A stretch of DNA of 39,252 bases from Leptolyngbya sp. FACHB-8 (lineage in GTDB: Bacteria > Cyanobacteriota > Cyanobacteriia > Elainellales > Elainellaceae). The stretch's first letter is position 1. Every line of letters begins with the position of its first letter. Below the pieces are notes generated by a model. That model saw nothing but the letters and a program-made list of their open reading frames with translations, was not told the DNA's origin and ran no database searches. Of this stretch, positions 8,101 through 17,431 are shown piece after piece. The stretch spans positions 1 through 39,252 of the forward strand of contig NZ_JACJOO010000085.1 of the NCBI RefSeq assembly GCF_014695575.1. Reading direction: 5' to 3'. Made by a program: the position numbers and the translations under genes.

Positions 8101-9270
8101 ATGCCCCTCCAGCCTTCTCGCATTCTGGAATTACTGAACGCTAGACGGGACGAGTTTTCCCAATTCAACCAGGTGGCCGTCGGGCAGGTTGACCAATACT
8201 TATCCTCCTTAAAAGACTTTGTTTCGCTTTCAGACAAGGAACGGATGGCGCTGTTTCGGCGAGTTGGGGGCCGAGTGGGAGCCTTTCCCCTGGAACCCTT
8301 GCAGGAGAAGGATCACGGGATTGTAACATCAGGATTGCAGTGGCAGAACCGGGAGGATAGCCAGGCCTGGGTGCGCGATCGCCTCTCCGGCGTCACAACC
8401 TTTGCGGTCGATGGCTCCCAGATTTATCCCGGTAAAGATTTATCCATTCCCATTGCCCTGGTGCAAATCGGCTGGTTTGAGAACCACCACCGGGCCGATG
8501 GTGGTTACACCAAAGACGTGCGCGTTGCTGTGTTAACCCCACAGGATTTGCGTACGGAAGCGGGAGATATGGCCGATCGCATGGTGAATATGCATCGCTA
8601 CCAGATGGAAATTGAACGGCTGGTGGAATACATCGAAGCCCATCCCCACGCTGAGAACTGCCTGCTGTTTCTGGATGGTTCTCTGGTAGCCACCTTTGCT
8701 CTGCGCTTCGATGAGGAAGCCAAGAAGGTTTACATCCAATCGTTGCTGAGTTTATTACGGGCCAGCGAGCGCCACCGTGTGCCCCTGGTAGCTTACATTG
8801 ACACTTCCTACGCGGATGACCTGACGCTGATGCTGCGGCAGCTATATCAGCTACCCGAAGCAACGGTAGTGCATGATGCCCAGCTCATCAATCGGCTCAG
8901 AATGCAGTGGGGCGATCGCACACCCCTGTTCCGCTGCGATCGCACCGAAATCCTCAATGCTTACGCCGAGCAGTCTGACCGCATTGGCTTTCTCTATCTC
9001 AAAACGACCCGTGACAACTACCCCGTGCGCCTGGAAATGCCGCTCTGGCTATACGAAGACGAGCGCCTGGAGCAGGTTCTGGACTGGGTGCGAGCCGAGG
9101 TCATTGTGGGAGGCGGCTACCCCTACGCCATCGAAACGGCCGATCAAACGGCGGTGTTACAGGCGGGCGATCGCCAAGTATTTTACCGCCTGCTACAAGA
9201 ATGGGCCGATCGCGAAGACCTGAAACTTCGGCTTTCCCGCAAGATGGTGAGTAAAATGCGGCGGCGCTAA
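8101..9270 (+). CDS. nurA: NurA-domain nuclease
   Basis: The 389-residue protein matches the NurA family of Mn-dependent 5'-3' exonucleases and endonucleases known from archaeal double-strand-break repair with HerA, Mre11 and Rad50. Characteristic acidic motifs are visible: FAVDGSQIYPG (Asp104), LLFLDGSLVATFALRF (Asp192) and VAYIDTSYADDL (about 230-241). A further conserved region, VVHDAQLINRLRMQWGDRTP, and LRLEMPLWLYED-like text in YPVRLEMPLWLYEDE follow. The N-terminal 95 residues are helical. The C-terminus is basic (KMVSKMRRR), suiting DNA contact. No herA-like ATPase is adjacent, so the partner is unknown. The start at 8101 follows AAGGATCCCC, a weak ribosome site. Confidence 0.85.
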   Translation: MPLQPSRILELLNARRDEFSQFNQVAVGQVDQYLSSLKDFVSLSDKERMALFRRVGGRVGAFPLEPLQEKDHGIVTSGLQWQNREDSQAWVRDRLSGVTTFAVDGSQIYPGKDLSIPIALVQIGWFENHHRADGGYTKDVRVAVLTPQDLRTEAGDMADRMVNMHRYQMEIERLVEYIEAHPHAENCLLFLDGSLVATFALRFDEEAKKVYIQSLLSLLRASERHRVPLVAYIDTSYADDLTLMLRQLYQLPEATVVHDAQLINRLRMQWGDRTPLFRCDRTEILNAYAEQSDRIGFLYLKTTRDNYPVRLEMPLWLYEDERLEQVLDWVRAEVIVGGGYPYAIETADQTAVLQAGDRQVFYRLLQEWADREDLKLRLSRKMVSKMRRR

Positions 9271-9367
9271 CGGCCATTCAGGTTGCGGAGTAAGTGTTAC
9301 TTCCCGCATATCGCCCCATATCGCCCTATGTCATCGGGTTAGGACTGTTTAGCTTTTGAAACCTCCT

Positions 9368-9408
9368 GCGTGAATTGTTGCGCGGCTTCGCTGCGCAACA
9401 ATTCACGC
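9368..9408. repeat. Hairpin with a GAA/TTC apex
   Basis: GCGTGAATTGTTGCGC pairs with GCGCAACAATTCACGC, with one G/T mismatch near the TTC apex (GGCTTCGCT). Flanking CCTCCT and AGGAGG sequences (9362 and 9430) extend the pairing at a distance, so the whole unit may run from about 9355 to 9440. No second copy was seen in this window. It separates the NurA-type gene from the TpsB-like gene. Confidence 0.6.
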
Positions 9409-9531
9409 CCTCAAAAATCGACGCCTGTAGGAGGTCTGCTCTATCGGGTTAAAAATTCGTTGGAATTCAAGGAAAATTCAGCTTCCCTGCTTATGATGGC
9501 GGTGGTGTGATTGGGCGTGATGTGAAAGTTT

Positions 9532-11322
9532 ATGGTGAAACTGTTACGGTTGGCCTCATTGGGGTTGTGGATGGTTACCACTGGCTTGGTTCTTTCTCCT
9601 GCATTGGCTTGGGCCGCAGCACAGTCAATTTCCCCCTCCGCTACGGAAGAATCTCCAGTCACGTATCGCCGGGACATGGCTCAGGTCAATCCCCCGCTGC
9701 CTACCAACCCGGCTCCCGGTTCCACCCCTGTACCTGAATCATCTGACCCATTTCTGCAACCGGCTCCCCTACCTCTTCCCGTTAGCCCTCCAGAAACTCC
9801 CGTACTCGAACCCAGCCCAACGCCAACGCCGGCTCCCTCACCTGTCCCTGCCCCTGACGCTCCAACCGTTTTTGTAAACCAGATCGACGTCCTGGGTAGC
9901 TCGGCGTTCTCAGAGGAGCAATTGCAGGAGGTGGTGCAGTCGTTTGAAGGGCGATCGCTCACCCTGGAAGAGCTTCAGGAGGTGGCTGACCGTATTACCC
10001 AGCTTTACTTGAATGAAGGCTATCTCACTTCACGAGCCGTGTTGGTGGACCAGGACGTGGTCGATGGGACCGTCCAGGTGCAAGTGATTGAAGGCAGCCT
10101 GGAATCGATTGAGATTGAAGGTAACGAGCGCGTTCGGGATAGCTATATTCGTAGCCGAGTCGCTTTGGGGGCGGGTACCCCCTTAAACCAGTTCACCCTG
10201 GAGGATCAGCTACGACTGTTACGACTCAACCCGTTATTTGAAAACGTAGAAGCCAGCCTGCGAGCGGGCAGCGGCCTAGGACAAAGCATCCTGACGGTGC
10301 GGGTGACGGAGGCCAATCCCTTTTCGGGGAGCGTCAGCCTCGATAACTATTCTCCAGCCAGTGTGGGCTCAGAGCGGATGAACCTGGAACTGGGCTACCG
10401 TAACCTGACCGGATTTGGGGATGAGTTATTAGCCGCCTACCGCCGCACCACGACCGGAGGCAGCAGTCTATTTGATTTTAACTACCGGATTCCGGTTAAC
10501 CCGATGGAGGGAACGATCGCTCTGCGGGCTGCTCCCAGCGATTTTCAAATTACTGACCCTGAATTTGATCAGCTCGACATTAGCGGTAACACGGATTTAT
10601 ACGAAATCAGCTTCCGGCAACCCCTGTGGCGATCGCCCCGCGAAGAATTTGCGCTCTCTCTGGGCTTTAGTTACCGCGATGGGGAGACGTTGTTTGAGAA
10701 CCTGGTGTTGGATGAAAGCACGACATCGGTCTTTCGGTTTGGGCAAGATTTGGTGCGCCGGGATCCACAGGGGGCATGGGCGTTGCGATCGCAATTCAGC
10801 CTGGGCACTGGCTTATTGGATGCCACGACCTCTGGCCGCCCCGATGGAGAGTTTTTTAGCTGGCTGGCCCAAATTCAACGGGTGCAAACCCTGGGTACGA
10901 ATCATTTGCTGATTTTGCAGGGCGATCTGCAACTCACTCCCGACCCCCTTCTGGCTTCTGAACAACTAGCCTTGGGCGGTGGGCAGTCTCTACGAGGCTT
11001 CCGCCAGAATGCCCGTCTGGGAGACAATGGTTTCCGCATCTCAGCGGAAGATCGCATCACTCTGGCCCGTAATGAATCTGGAGCGTCTACCTTTCAGGTC
11101 GCTCCCTTTGTAGATTTTGGGGCTGTCTGGAATGACCCAGATAACCCGGTTGAGACGCCTGACCAATCTTTTCTGGCAGGAATTGGGGTCGGCTTACTGT
11201 GGCAACCGACTTCCCAATTTCAGATCCGGGTTGATGCGACTGTTCCCCTCGTTGACTTAGCTGACCGAGGCGAAAACGCCCAGGATGAGGGCATTTATTT
11301 CAACGTAAATTATTCTTTTTAG
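9532..11322 (+). CDS. ShlB/FhaC/HecB-type (TpsB, Omp85 superfamily) outer-membrane transporter
   Basis: The 596-residue protein starts with a Sec signal peptide (MVKLLRLASL...PALAWAAA, cleavage near residue 30). A Pro-rich linker follows (about 52-112). A POTRA domain (VNQIDVLGSSAFSEEQLQEVV, about 115-190) is next, then a second POTRA-like segment (IEIEGNERVRDSYIRSRV, about 192-260). The 16-strand beta barrel fills about 265-596 and includes the conserved loop motif LRGFRQNARLGDNGFRISAE and a C-terminal aromatic (NVNYSF). The family exports large TpsA proteins in two-partner secretion. No TpsA gene is visible on either side, so it is an orphan here and its cargo is unknown. Translation from the ATG at 9532 gives a proper signal peptide. 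Confidence 0.92.
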   Translation: MVKLLRLASLGLWMVTTGLVLSPALAWAAAQSISPSATEESPVTYRRDMAQVNPPLPTNPAPGSTPVPESSDPFLQPAPLPLPVSPPETPVLEPSPTPTPAPSPVPAPDAPTVFVNQIDVLGSSAFSEEQLQEVVQSFEGRSLTLEELQEVADRITQLYLNEGYLTSRAVLVDQDVVDGTVQVQVIEGSLESIEIEGNERVRDSYIRSRVALGAGTPLNQFTLEDQLRLLRLNPLFENVEASLRAGSGLGQSILTVRVTEANPFSGSVSLDNYSPASVGSERMNLELGYRNLTGFGDELLAAYRRTTTGGSSLFDFNYRIPVNPMEGTIALRAAPSDFQITDPEFDQLDISGNTDLYEISFRQPLWRSPREEFALSLGFSYRDGETLFENLVLDESTTSVFRFGQDLVRRDPQGAWALRSQFSLGTGLLDATTSGRPDGEFFSWLAQIQRVQTLGTNHLLILQGDLQLTPDPLLASEQLALGGGQSLRGFRQNARLGDNGFRISAEDRITLARNESGASTFQVAPFVDFGAVWNDPDNPVETPDQSFLAGIGVGLLWQPTSQFQIRVDATVPLVDLADRGENAQDEGIYFNVNYSF

Positions 11323-11340
11323 TCTGCAAGAACATATTGC

Positions 11341-11436
11341 ATGACGCTCTAAGAACCAGGATGATTATTTTTAAGAAGCTAGGCTCCGCCTAGCTTCTTA
11401 AAAATAATTTGTATTGATAGATTGCAATGCTATAGC
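11341..11436. repeat. Palindromic repeat D2 (family D)
   Basis: The core ATTATTTTTAAGAAGCTAGG pairs with its complement across a TCC apex (GGA on the other strand). GAACCAGGATGATTATTTTT at 11353-11372 matches D1 with one change, and AGATTG...GCTAT on the right side is also shared. It lies just after the TpsB-like gene and next to A2. Confidence 0.7.
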
Positions 11437-11458
11437 GGGTGAACAATGCTGAACAAGA

Positions 11459-11550
11459 TCAGGACTGACGCAAGTTCGCTATCCGTAGCGCATTTGTGTT
11501 GTAGGTGGGGTGCTTCGCACCCCACCTACAACACAAATGCGTAAGTCCTG
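11459..11550. repeat. Palindromic repeat A2 (family A)
   Basis: The left arm AGGACTGACGCAAGTTCGCT continues into ATCCGTAGCGCATTTGTG. The right arm is CACAAATGCGTAAGTCCTG. The apex is GGGGTGCTTCGCACCCC. Arms and the asymmetric left insert match A1 (189-290). A T-A pair of A1 (TATTTG/CAAATA) is a C-G pair here (CATTTG/CAAATG). It fills the space between the convergent TpsB-like and histidine kinase genes together with D2. Confidence 0.85.
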
Positions 11551-11572
11551 AAGATGCCGAAGCTCTGGTATT

Positions 11573-14185
11573 CTAGCCGGGAATGTGTTGGCTGAGTTGT
11601 TGTTGAAGCTGGCGCAGAGCTTGGCAGGTACGGCTATACTCCGAGAGCAGGTAAGACACTTTTTGGCTGAGAGACGCCTCAGAGAGCGAGCTGGCTTCCT
11701 CCTCCAGGTCTCTACATAGCCTGGAAAAGGTCATGGCTCCGACAATGGCACTGCTGGATTTGAGGGTATGAACGGCTCGAATGAGAGTTTTGCGCTCTTT
11801 TTCCTCACGGTCCAAGTGAAGCATTTCTACTTGAGCTGGGGTTTCTCGAAGGTAGCAGTCAATCAACTCCAGTAGAATGGCATCGGCCTCCTCCCCCACA
11901 TCATCTCGGAATGCATCTAGCGCATCCGAGTCAATGGCGTTTTCCATGATAGCTTCTGGCTCCATTGAGCACACATGAGGTTGACATTGACTGAGGGCGT
12001 TGGCGAGATGTTCCAACCGAATGGGCTTGCTCAGGTAATCATCCATCCCAGCCTGTAGGCATTCGTCGCGATCGCCCCGCATTGCGTTAGCCGTCACTGC
12101 GATCAGCCGAGGTCGACACTGCGGCCACATCCGATGAATTTCTCGAGTTGCCGTAATGCCGTCCATCTCAGGCATTTGTACATCCATCAGAATGACATCG
12201 TAAGTGCTTCGCTGCAATGCTTCCAGCACTTGTACTCCATTGGATACGATGTCAGCTTCATACCCCAACCGTTGTAGCAACTTGAAAATAACCTTCTGGT
12301 TGACGAGGTTATCCTCGGCCACCAAGATTTGGAGGGGGATAGACTCCGCCAATAGGGTTGGGTCAGTCGGTGGGGGAGGAGCCATTGTTGTTGACCCAAA
12401 GAGATTTGCTAACAAGCTGTAGAATTGCGATCGCCTCACAGGCTGATTCAAATGCCCGGCCCACGGAAAGTCTCCCCCAGGGCGACCTATTAGGGGAACC
12501 CCAATGGGGGACAGCAACACCGCTGGAATAGGGGATGGCGCTTCCTGAAACTCTGCTGCACTCAGTAACACCTCTAACCCTGGCAGTTGGGAATCAACCA
12601 GAATGGCATCAAACCCCAACCCATCGCGCAATTGCTGTAGCGCTTCTGCTCCCGAATTGACCATACAAGCGGCGATTTGCCAGCGCTGAGCTTGTAAAAA
12701 TAGATGATGCTGGTTGACCCGATTCGCATCGGCTACTAACAAGCGGCGGCCTGTCAAAGCTGGATCTGCATCACGGGGAGAGACGGTTTTGGCCGCGATC
12801 GCCTCTACCACGACACAAAAGTAAAAGGTTGAACCAATATTCGCTTCACTTTCGACCCAGACGCGCCCGCCCATCATTTCACTGAGCCGCTGGCTGATTA
12901 CCAGGCCCAGACCCGTTCCCCCATAGTTGCGGGTAATGGACGAGTCGACCTGGCAGAAAGGTTGAAATAAGCGATTCAAGCGATCCGAGGGGATGCCAAT
13001 ACCGGTATCCTTCACGGCAAAGCGAATGGCATACCGAGGGAGCCGGGTGCCGGATAGTTCACGGGCATCCACGCGCACCGTTACACTTCCTGCTTGGGTA
13101 AACTTCACCGCATTGCTGAGCAAATTGACCAATACCTGACGCACTCGAGTTTCATCGCCCACCACCTGGGCCGGTACTTCAGGATTGATCACAAAAGCCA
13201 GGCTTAAGCCTTTTTCCGCAGCTTTGGGTGCCAGTAGTTCGATACCCGCCTCAACACACTCCTGCAGGTCAAACAGCGTTTGTTCTAACTCCAGCTTGCC
13301 CGCTTCGATTTTAGAAAAATCCAATACATCGTTAATGATGGTCAGCAGAGTCTCCCCACTGGAGCAGATGGTTTCAACAAAATCACGTTGTTGAGGACTC
13401 AAAGGGGTCGCCAATAATAGCTCTGCCATGCCGATCACCGCATTCATTGGGGTACGGATCTCGTGGCTCATGGTGGCCAGAAAATGGCTCTTAGCCTGGT
13501 TGGCTTCCTCTGCTTCTTGCTTGGCTTGCTCTAGAGCGATGCTGGCCCGTTTGCGTTCAGTAATGTCAATGGCTGTGCCTAGCAGCCGATAGGGTTCGCC
13601 ATCCGGGGTGCCATCGAAAATTATTTCTCGTACCCGGAGCCAGCGCCACTCACCATTGCTGTGTTGCGTGCGAAATTCCATTTCCAGGGGTTCGCCGTCT
13701 TGCATCTGGGCGATCGCCTGCTTCCGTTGCTCCAGGGTGTCATGATCCTCGGGATGAATCAGCTCGATCAGCTCAGATTGTTGCATTTCCTGAATGCGAT
13801 GAGCGGGATAACCCAGAATATCCGTAACCTGGCGATTCACGAAAATAACCCGCCCCTCAAGCAAGTCAATCAGGTAAAGCAGGTTAGGAGTGGTTTCTAA
13901 AATTCGTTGAATGAAGCGTTGATTCTCCTGGTGGGTAGCGTCTGCCTGGCGCCATTCTCGCAGGGCCCGTTCCCGCTCAATAATTTCTCGCTGTAACTGC
14001 TCCCGCTCAAGTAGTAAGTCTTTAACCCGTTCAGTGACCCGCCGTTCGACCTCCTCTTCCAACGCCGTTTGGAACTGAGCATCTTGCGCGAATGTTGATA
14101 GAAATGAAGAGCTTTGCCCAGGACGCTTTCCCGACGGTACTAAACCGCCTTCAGAGGAATAAGTCAGGGGATGCGTTTCGCTCAT
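11573..14185 (-). CDS. Hybrid sensor histidine kinase: PAS-HisKA-HATPase-REC-REC-HPt
   Basis: The 870-residue protein has no membrane segment, so it is probably a cytoplasmic sensor. Order of domains: coiled coil (about 40-95); PAS with PAC (about 90-212); HisKA with phospho-His241 in [12 protein letters not shown]; HATPase with N358 (LLSNAVKFT), G1 DTGIGIP (393-399) and G2 GGTGLGL (422-428). A first receiver (about 481-597) and a second receiver (about 618-735) follow. The second has the acidic pair E624-D625, phospho-acceptor D668 in [11 protein letters not shown] and K720. The protein ends in an HPt domain with His806 (AVHTLKSSS). The first receiver keeps D531 but reads VADAN in place of the usual DD/ED pair, so it may not be phosphorylated. 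A phosphorelay H241-D668-H806 to an outside response regulator is likely. No partner gene is adjacent. Confidence 0.93.
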   Translation of the reverse strand: MSETHPLTYSSEGGLVPSGKRPGQSSSFLSTFAQDAQFQTALEEEVERRVTERVKDLLLEREQLQREIIERERALREWRQADATHQENQRFIQRILETTPNLLYLIDLLEGRVIFVNRQVTDILGYPAHRIQEMQQSELIELIHPEDHDTLEQRKQAIAQMQDGEPLEMEFRTQHSNGEWRWLRVREIIFDGTPDGEPYRLLGTAIDITERKRASIALEQAKQEAEEANQAKSHFLATMSHEIRTPMNAVIGMAELLLATPLSPQQRDFVETICSSGETLLTIINDVLDFSKIEAGKLELEQTLFDLQECVEAGIELLAPKAAEKGLSLAFVINPEVPAQVVGDETRVRQVLVNLLSNAVKFTQAGSVTVRVDARELSGTRLPRYAIRFAVKDTGIGIPSDRLNRLFQPFCQVDSSITRNYGGTGLGLVISQRLSEMMGGRVWVESEANIGSTFYFCVVVEAIAAKTVSPRDADPALTGRRLLVADANRVNQHHLFLQAQRWQIAACMVNSGAEALQQLRDGLGFDAILVDSQLPGLEVLLSAAEFQEAPSPIPAVLLSPIGVPLIGRPGGDFPWAGHLNQPVRRSQFYSLLANLFGSTTMAPPPPTDPTLLAESIPLQILVAEDNLVNQKVIFKLLQRLGYEADIVSNGVQVLEALQRSTYDVILMDVQMPEMDGITATREIHRMWPQCRPRLIAVTANAMRGDRDECLQAGMDDYLSKPIRLEHLANALSQCQPHVCSMEPEAIMENAIDSDALDAFRDDVGEEADAILLELIDCYLRETPAQVEMLHLDREEKERKTLIRAVHTLKSSSAIVGAMTFSRLCRDLEEEASSLSEASLSQKVSYLLSEYSRTCQALRQLQQQLSQHIPG

Positions 14186-14362
14186 GGGACAGTCAAGCTC
14201 GGGGTTAGTCAGATGGCAATCACATCACGGATGTGGACAAAGCAGGGCGTTGATTCTGCTGCTAGAGTTCCACAAAACAAGCTGAAATCATCAACGAGGC
14301 ATCAGCTAGCCCGACTCACTATCGGTAAAACCTTAGTGGAATGGCATTCTGAGTTTCTATTA

Positions 14363-14463
14363 CAGCGCTTTGCGCTTGAATTAGCTACGGTTGTTTTTGT
14401 AAGAGCCGCGCGGAGCGCGGCTCTTACAAAAACAACCAGATTTTAAGCGCTTGAAAAGCGCTG
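14363..14463. repeat. Palindromic repeat C1 (family C, 101 bp)
   Basis: The ends are CAGCGCTT and AAGCGCTG. The core GGTTGTTTTTGTAAGAGCC runs to the apex GCGC-GGA-GCGC and pairs back through GGCTCTTACAAAAACAACC. It aligns end to end with the reverse complement of C2 (35226-35326), also 101 bp. The rest of this 690-bp divergent gap (14186-14875) between the histidine kinase and the phytase-like gene holds no gene I can recognise and must contain the promoters of both. Confidence 0.88.
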
Positions 14464-14875
14464 TAGGTGGTAGCAACAATTGAAACATTCTGATCAACTA
14501 ACCCAACATCATACGGTTGTGATGGCTGGGCAATGATGCCAGTCAAACTTTGTTAACCTGCGTGTGGGTTAAGGGCATCTTCGAGTGTCGGTTGTTGCGA
14601 GGCATTCGAAAACGCTCATTTCCGTGGTCGCTGAGCGATCGCAAAACGGTCACTCCAGCCTATCCTGAACTGAGGTTTGTTAGGCTCAATTGGGCTGAGA
14701 ACGAGAATGCTTTTTAGTAAACGGACATAAGGGTTAAGTACGGAATGATTTTGAATGGGAAACCCCAGGTTTGCTATTCAAAACCATGCCTGAGATCTGT
14801 GATGCCAGAATTGCGATAGGGTTGCTCTAGGTTGTTAAAACCATAAGCTACTTTTGCTTTTCGTGGTCGTAGGTT

Positions 14876-16054
14876 ATGAACGTACTACCGATAGTCAAAC
14901 GTCCCTGGTGGGGACGGGCGATCGCCCTCCTCGCCCTATTTCTGACCCTAACGGGGTGTACCCTGCCGCGAGTCAGCGCTGAAGAACGATTGTTTTTGCC
15001 TTTAGCGGTGGAACTTTTAGATACCTATGAAATTCCCAAAAGCTCCTTTGAGGGAGTGCCGGTGGGTGGGCTGTCAGCGATCGCCTACGAGCGGGTGAGC
15101 GATCGCTTTCTGGTGCTAAGCGATGATCGCAGCAGTGAAGCTCCAGCCCGGTTCTATACCATGGCAATGGAATTAGACCGTACGGAGCCTGCTCACCCAA
15201 CCATTAGCGGTATAACCGTTGAGCGAGCGACGCCGCTACATAACCAGGATGGGACGACCTTCGCCGCCGGAAGCATTGACCCAGAGGGATTGGCTCTGTC
15301 TCCCCGGCAAACGGTCTTTATCTCCAGCGAAGGGGATACTAGTCAGGGTATTCCACCGTTTATTCAGGAGTTTGATCGGGAAACGGGGGAGTGGCGATCG
15401 TCTTTGCCACTGCCTCAACGCTACCTCCCAAAGCTCGATGAAGAGGCCCCATCGGGGGTGCGCAATAACCTGGGATTTGAAGCACTGGCGTTGGACCCAG
15501 GGGGCACAACGATAAGCAATGGTTATGGAGAGCCCTTCCGAATTTTTGCAGCGGTTGAAGGAGCTCTGGCTCAGGACCAACCCACCGTACCAGAGGCACC
15601 CGAACCCTTGCGGCTGTTGCATTATCTGGTAAGTGAAAATGTTCCGGCTTTACTGGCTGAGCATCTTTACTATCTCGAACCCACACCAGCGGGAGTGCTT
15701 TACAACGGGTTGACGGAATTACTGGTGCTGGGGCAGGGCGGTCACTTTCTGAGCCTGGAACGGACGTTTGGGGCGAATGGGGCAGGGGCTAAGCTATTTC
15801 AGTTAGCCGTCGCCAACGCCACGGATACTTCCAGTATTAGGGTGTTTGAGGGGGACTTGAGTCTAATTCAACCGATTCACAAGCAATTGCTTTTAGACCT
15901 CAACACGTTAGGATTTCCACTGGACAACCTGGAAGCCATGACCCTTGGGCCACGGTTGCCGGATGGTAGCCAGAGTTTGATTTTGCTGAGCGACGATAAC
16001 TTTAGCGATCGCCAAACCAATCAGGTTCTCCTCTTCCGCATCACGGGTCTTTAA
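14876..16054 (+). CDS. Esterase-like phytase-family lipoprotein
   Basis: The 392-residue secreted protein has a lipoprotein signal: a basic N-terminus, a hydrophobic stretch (about 13-27) and the lipobox L-T-G-C with lipidated Cys28. The mature part resembles the phytase-like/esterase-like domain family (Pfam phytase-like). Visible elements are GLSAIAYERVSDRFLVLSDD (about 64-83), the IDPEGLALSP motif, VFISSEGD, NLGFEALALDPGG, LDNLEAMTLGP and ILLSDDNFSD near the end. Together these repeat the E-G/E-A + SDD pattern of a beta-propeller with acidic metal or substrate contacts. The substrate is unknown; phosphate-ester hydrolysis is a guess from the family name. The true C-terminus is at 16054, followed by palindrome B2. 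Confidence 0.85.
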   Translation: MNVLPIVKRPWWGRAIALLALFLTLTGCTLPRVSAEERLFLPLAVELLDTYEIPKSSFEGVPVGGLSAIAYERVSDRFLVLSDDRSSEAPARFYTMAMELDRTEPAHPTISGITVERATPLHNQDGTTFAAGSIDPEGLALSPRQTVFISSEGDTSQGIPPFIQEFDRETGEWRSSLPLPQRYLPKLDEEAPSGVRNNLGFEALALDPGGTTISNGYGEPFRIFAAVEGALAQDQPTVPEAPEPLRLLHYLVSENVPALLAEHLYYLEPTPAGVLYNGLTELLVLGQGGHFLSLERTFGANGAGAKLFQLAVANATDTSSIRVFEGDLSLIQPIHKQLLLDLNTLGFPLDNLEAMTLGPRLPDGSQSLILLSDDNFSDRQTNQVLLFRITGL

Positions 16055-16109
16055 GGTTTTTAGCTTGGAGATACGAAATGGGGTGGGATATCGTTTCTCA
16101 TCCCATTTT

Positions 16110-16212
16110 AGGAGATTTCCAACAATGAAATTACCCCCAGGATGTTGGTGCTTTGCCCGCTTCGCGGGCAAAGCACCAACATCCTGGGTAGATTCTTATG
16201 CAGAAACCTCCT
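16110..16212. repeat. Palindromic repeat B2 (family B, 103 bp, inverted relative to B1)
   Basis: This copy begins AGGAGATTTCC and ends GAAACCTCCT. Its core is CCCAGGATGTTGGTGC.../...GCACCAACATCCTGGG, with the apex GCCCGC-TTC-GCGGGC read on the plus strand in the opposite orientation. It has the same length as B1. At the stem position where B1 has an A-T pair (CAGAATG/CATTCTG), this copy has G-C (CAGGATG/CATCCTG). It lies between the convergent phytase-like gene and the broken hydrolase. Confidence 0.88.
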
Positions 16213-16223
16213 CATGTCTTTAG

Positions 16224-17192
16224 CTATGGGTTTTGGCTTGCATGTGAGTTTGGGACATCAATAGTGTTTACAAAGCTCTCAATGGCTTTTAGATAAGACT
16301 GATGTCCTGGCTCATAAATTCTGACATGATCGCCCCCTTCGATTAAAAATAGTTGCTTAGAACCTGGAGCCGCTTCATATAAACGCTGACTCATTTCAGG
16401 TGGCACAACAGAATCACGGGTTCCATGCAGAAATAAAACTGGAATTTTTAGTTCTTGAATTTTAGCAAGGGAGTTGAATTGCTCTGTCAGAATCAGGCTG
16501 ATGGGAAATAGCTGAAGCAATTTTCTATGCTGAATCGCTTCTCTCATGGAAGTGAAGGAGCTTTGCATAATCAACCCGCTGGCATCAGGGTGTTTTGTAG
16601 CCAGATTGAGGGCGATCGCTCCACCCAATGATTCTCCATAAATCACAATCTGATCAGCAGGAATATGCCGTTGGTAACGAAGATAGTTCCATGCGGCTTC
16701 TCCATCCTGATAAAGCTGGGCTTCATAGGGAAAACCTCCATCACTACGACCGTAACCCCGGTAGTCGAAGACCAGCACTGAAAATCCCAGTTGCCGAAAT
16801 GCTGCGACTCTTGCCAGATAGTTGTAGTCGCCGATATTGCGCCCGACCCCGCAGAAATACAACATGGTTTTAGGCGAGGTTAGAACATTGAGAGGCTCAT
16901 TGGATACAAACTGAAATGGTTTTTCAGGAGATGGAGCCGGAACCCACCAACCCTGTAATTTTTCTCCTGATTCTGGAATGGATGTCTAGACATCTTCATA
17001 GGGGAGATTGAAAGCCGAAGCATTAGGTTGCATCGACAAATCAGGTTTAGGGCGGTAGATAAAATAGCGTTGCTGAATAGCAATAAAAAAACAAATTGAG
17101 GTATAAGTGAATGCGATCGCGCTCACGGCTGTCAGCCACAATTTCCATTGATACAGCCTTTGCCAATTAGAAATAGGTATAGGGTTTTTCAT
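16224..17192 (-). pseudogene. Alpha/beta hydrolase interrupted by one in-frame amber codon
   Basis: Reading from ATG at 17192, the frame gives a basic N-terminus and one membrane helix (WKLWLTAVSAIAFTYTSICF, about 17-36). YRPKPDLSMQPNASAFNLPYEDV follows and ends at TAG (16988-16986). The same frame then continues without shift: TSIPESGEKLQGWWVPAPSP, LYFCGVGRNIGDY, FDYRGYGRSDGG, the nucleophile elbow IYGESLGGAIA, VLFLHGTRDSVVP with the acid, and GGDHVRIYEPG with the His. All catalytic parts of a serine hydrolase are intact. Homologues of this YtfM/YfhR-like group usually have a hydrophobic or Trp residue at the stop, so a single G-to-A change from TGG is the simplest cause. The downstream 213-residue part alone would lack the membrane anchor and the first strands. 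Confidence 0.8.
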
Positions 17193-17431
17193 TTAAAGAA
17201 TTTAGTGTGCTCAGTACTCGCTGTAGTTTGTTTAAATTTGCAGGTTCACGGCTATAGAATATTGCACTTAAAAAAGTTGCCTGAGAGAGAATTGGGATTA
17301 GATACAATCAGGTTTGAACAAATTCCATACAACCTGAGGCATGATTTTATATTCTTAGGTTTGCAACACTTGGTTGTGCGCTGGTGTCTCCCAGTGTTGG
17401 TTTTCCGGTCCAATTCGTTTATCACTGCTAT

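Noticed and set aside
16880-17083. 67-codon minus-strand frame across the amber codon
   Set aside because: It is in another frame; the hydrolase continues in its own frame across a single TAG, so a frameshift model is not needed.
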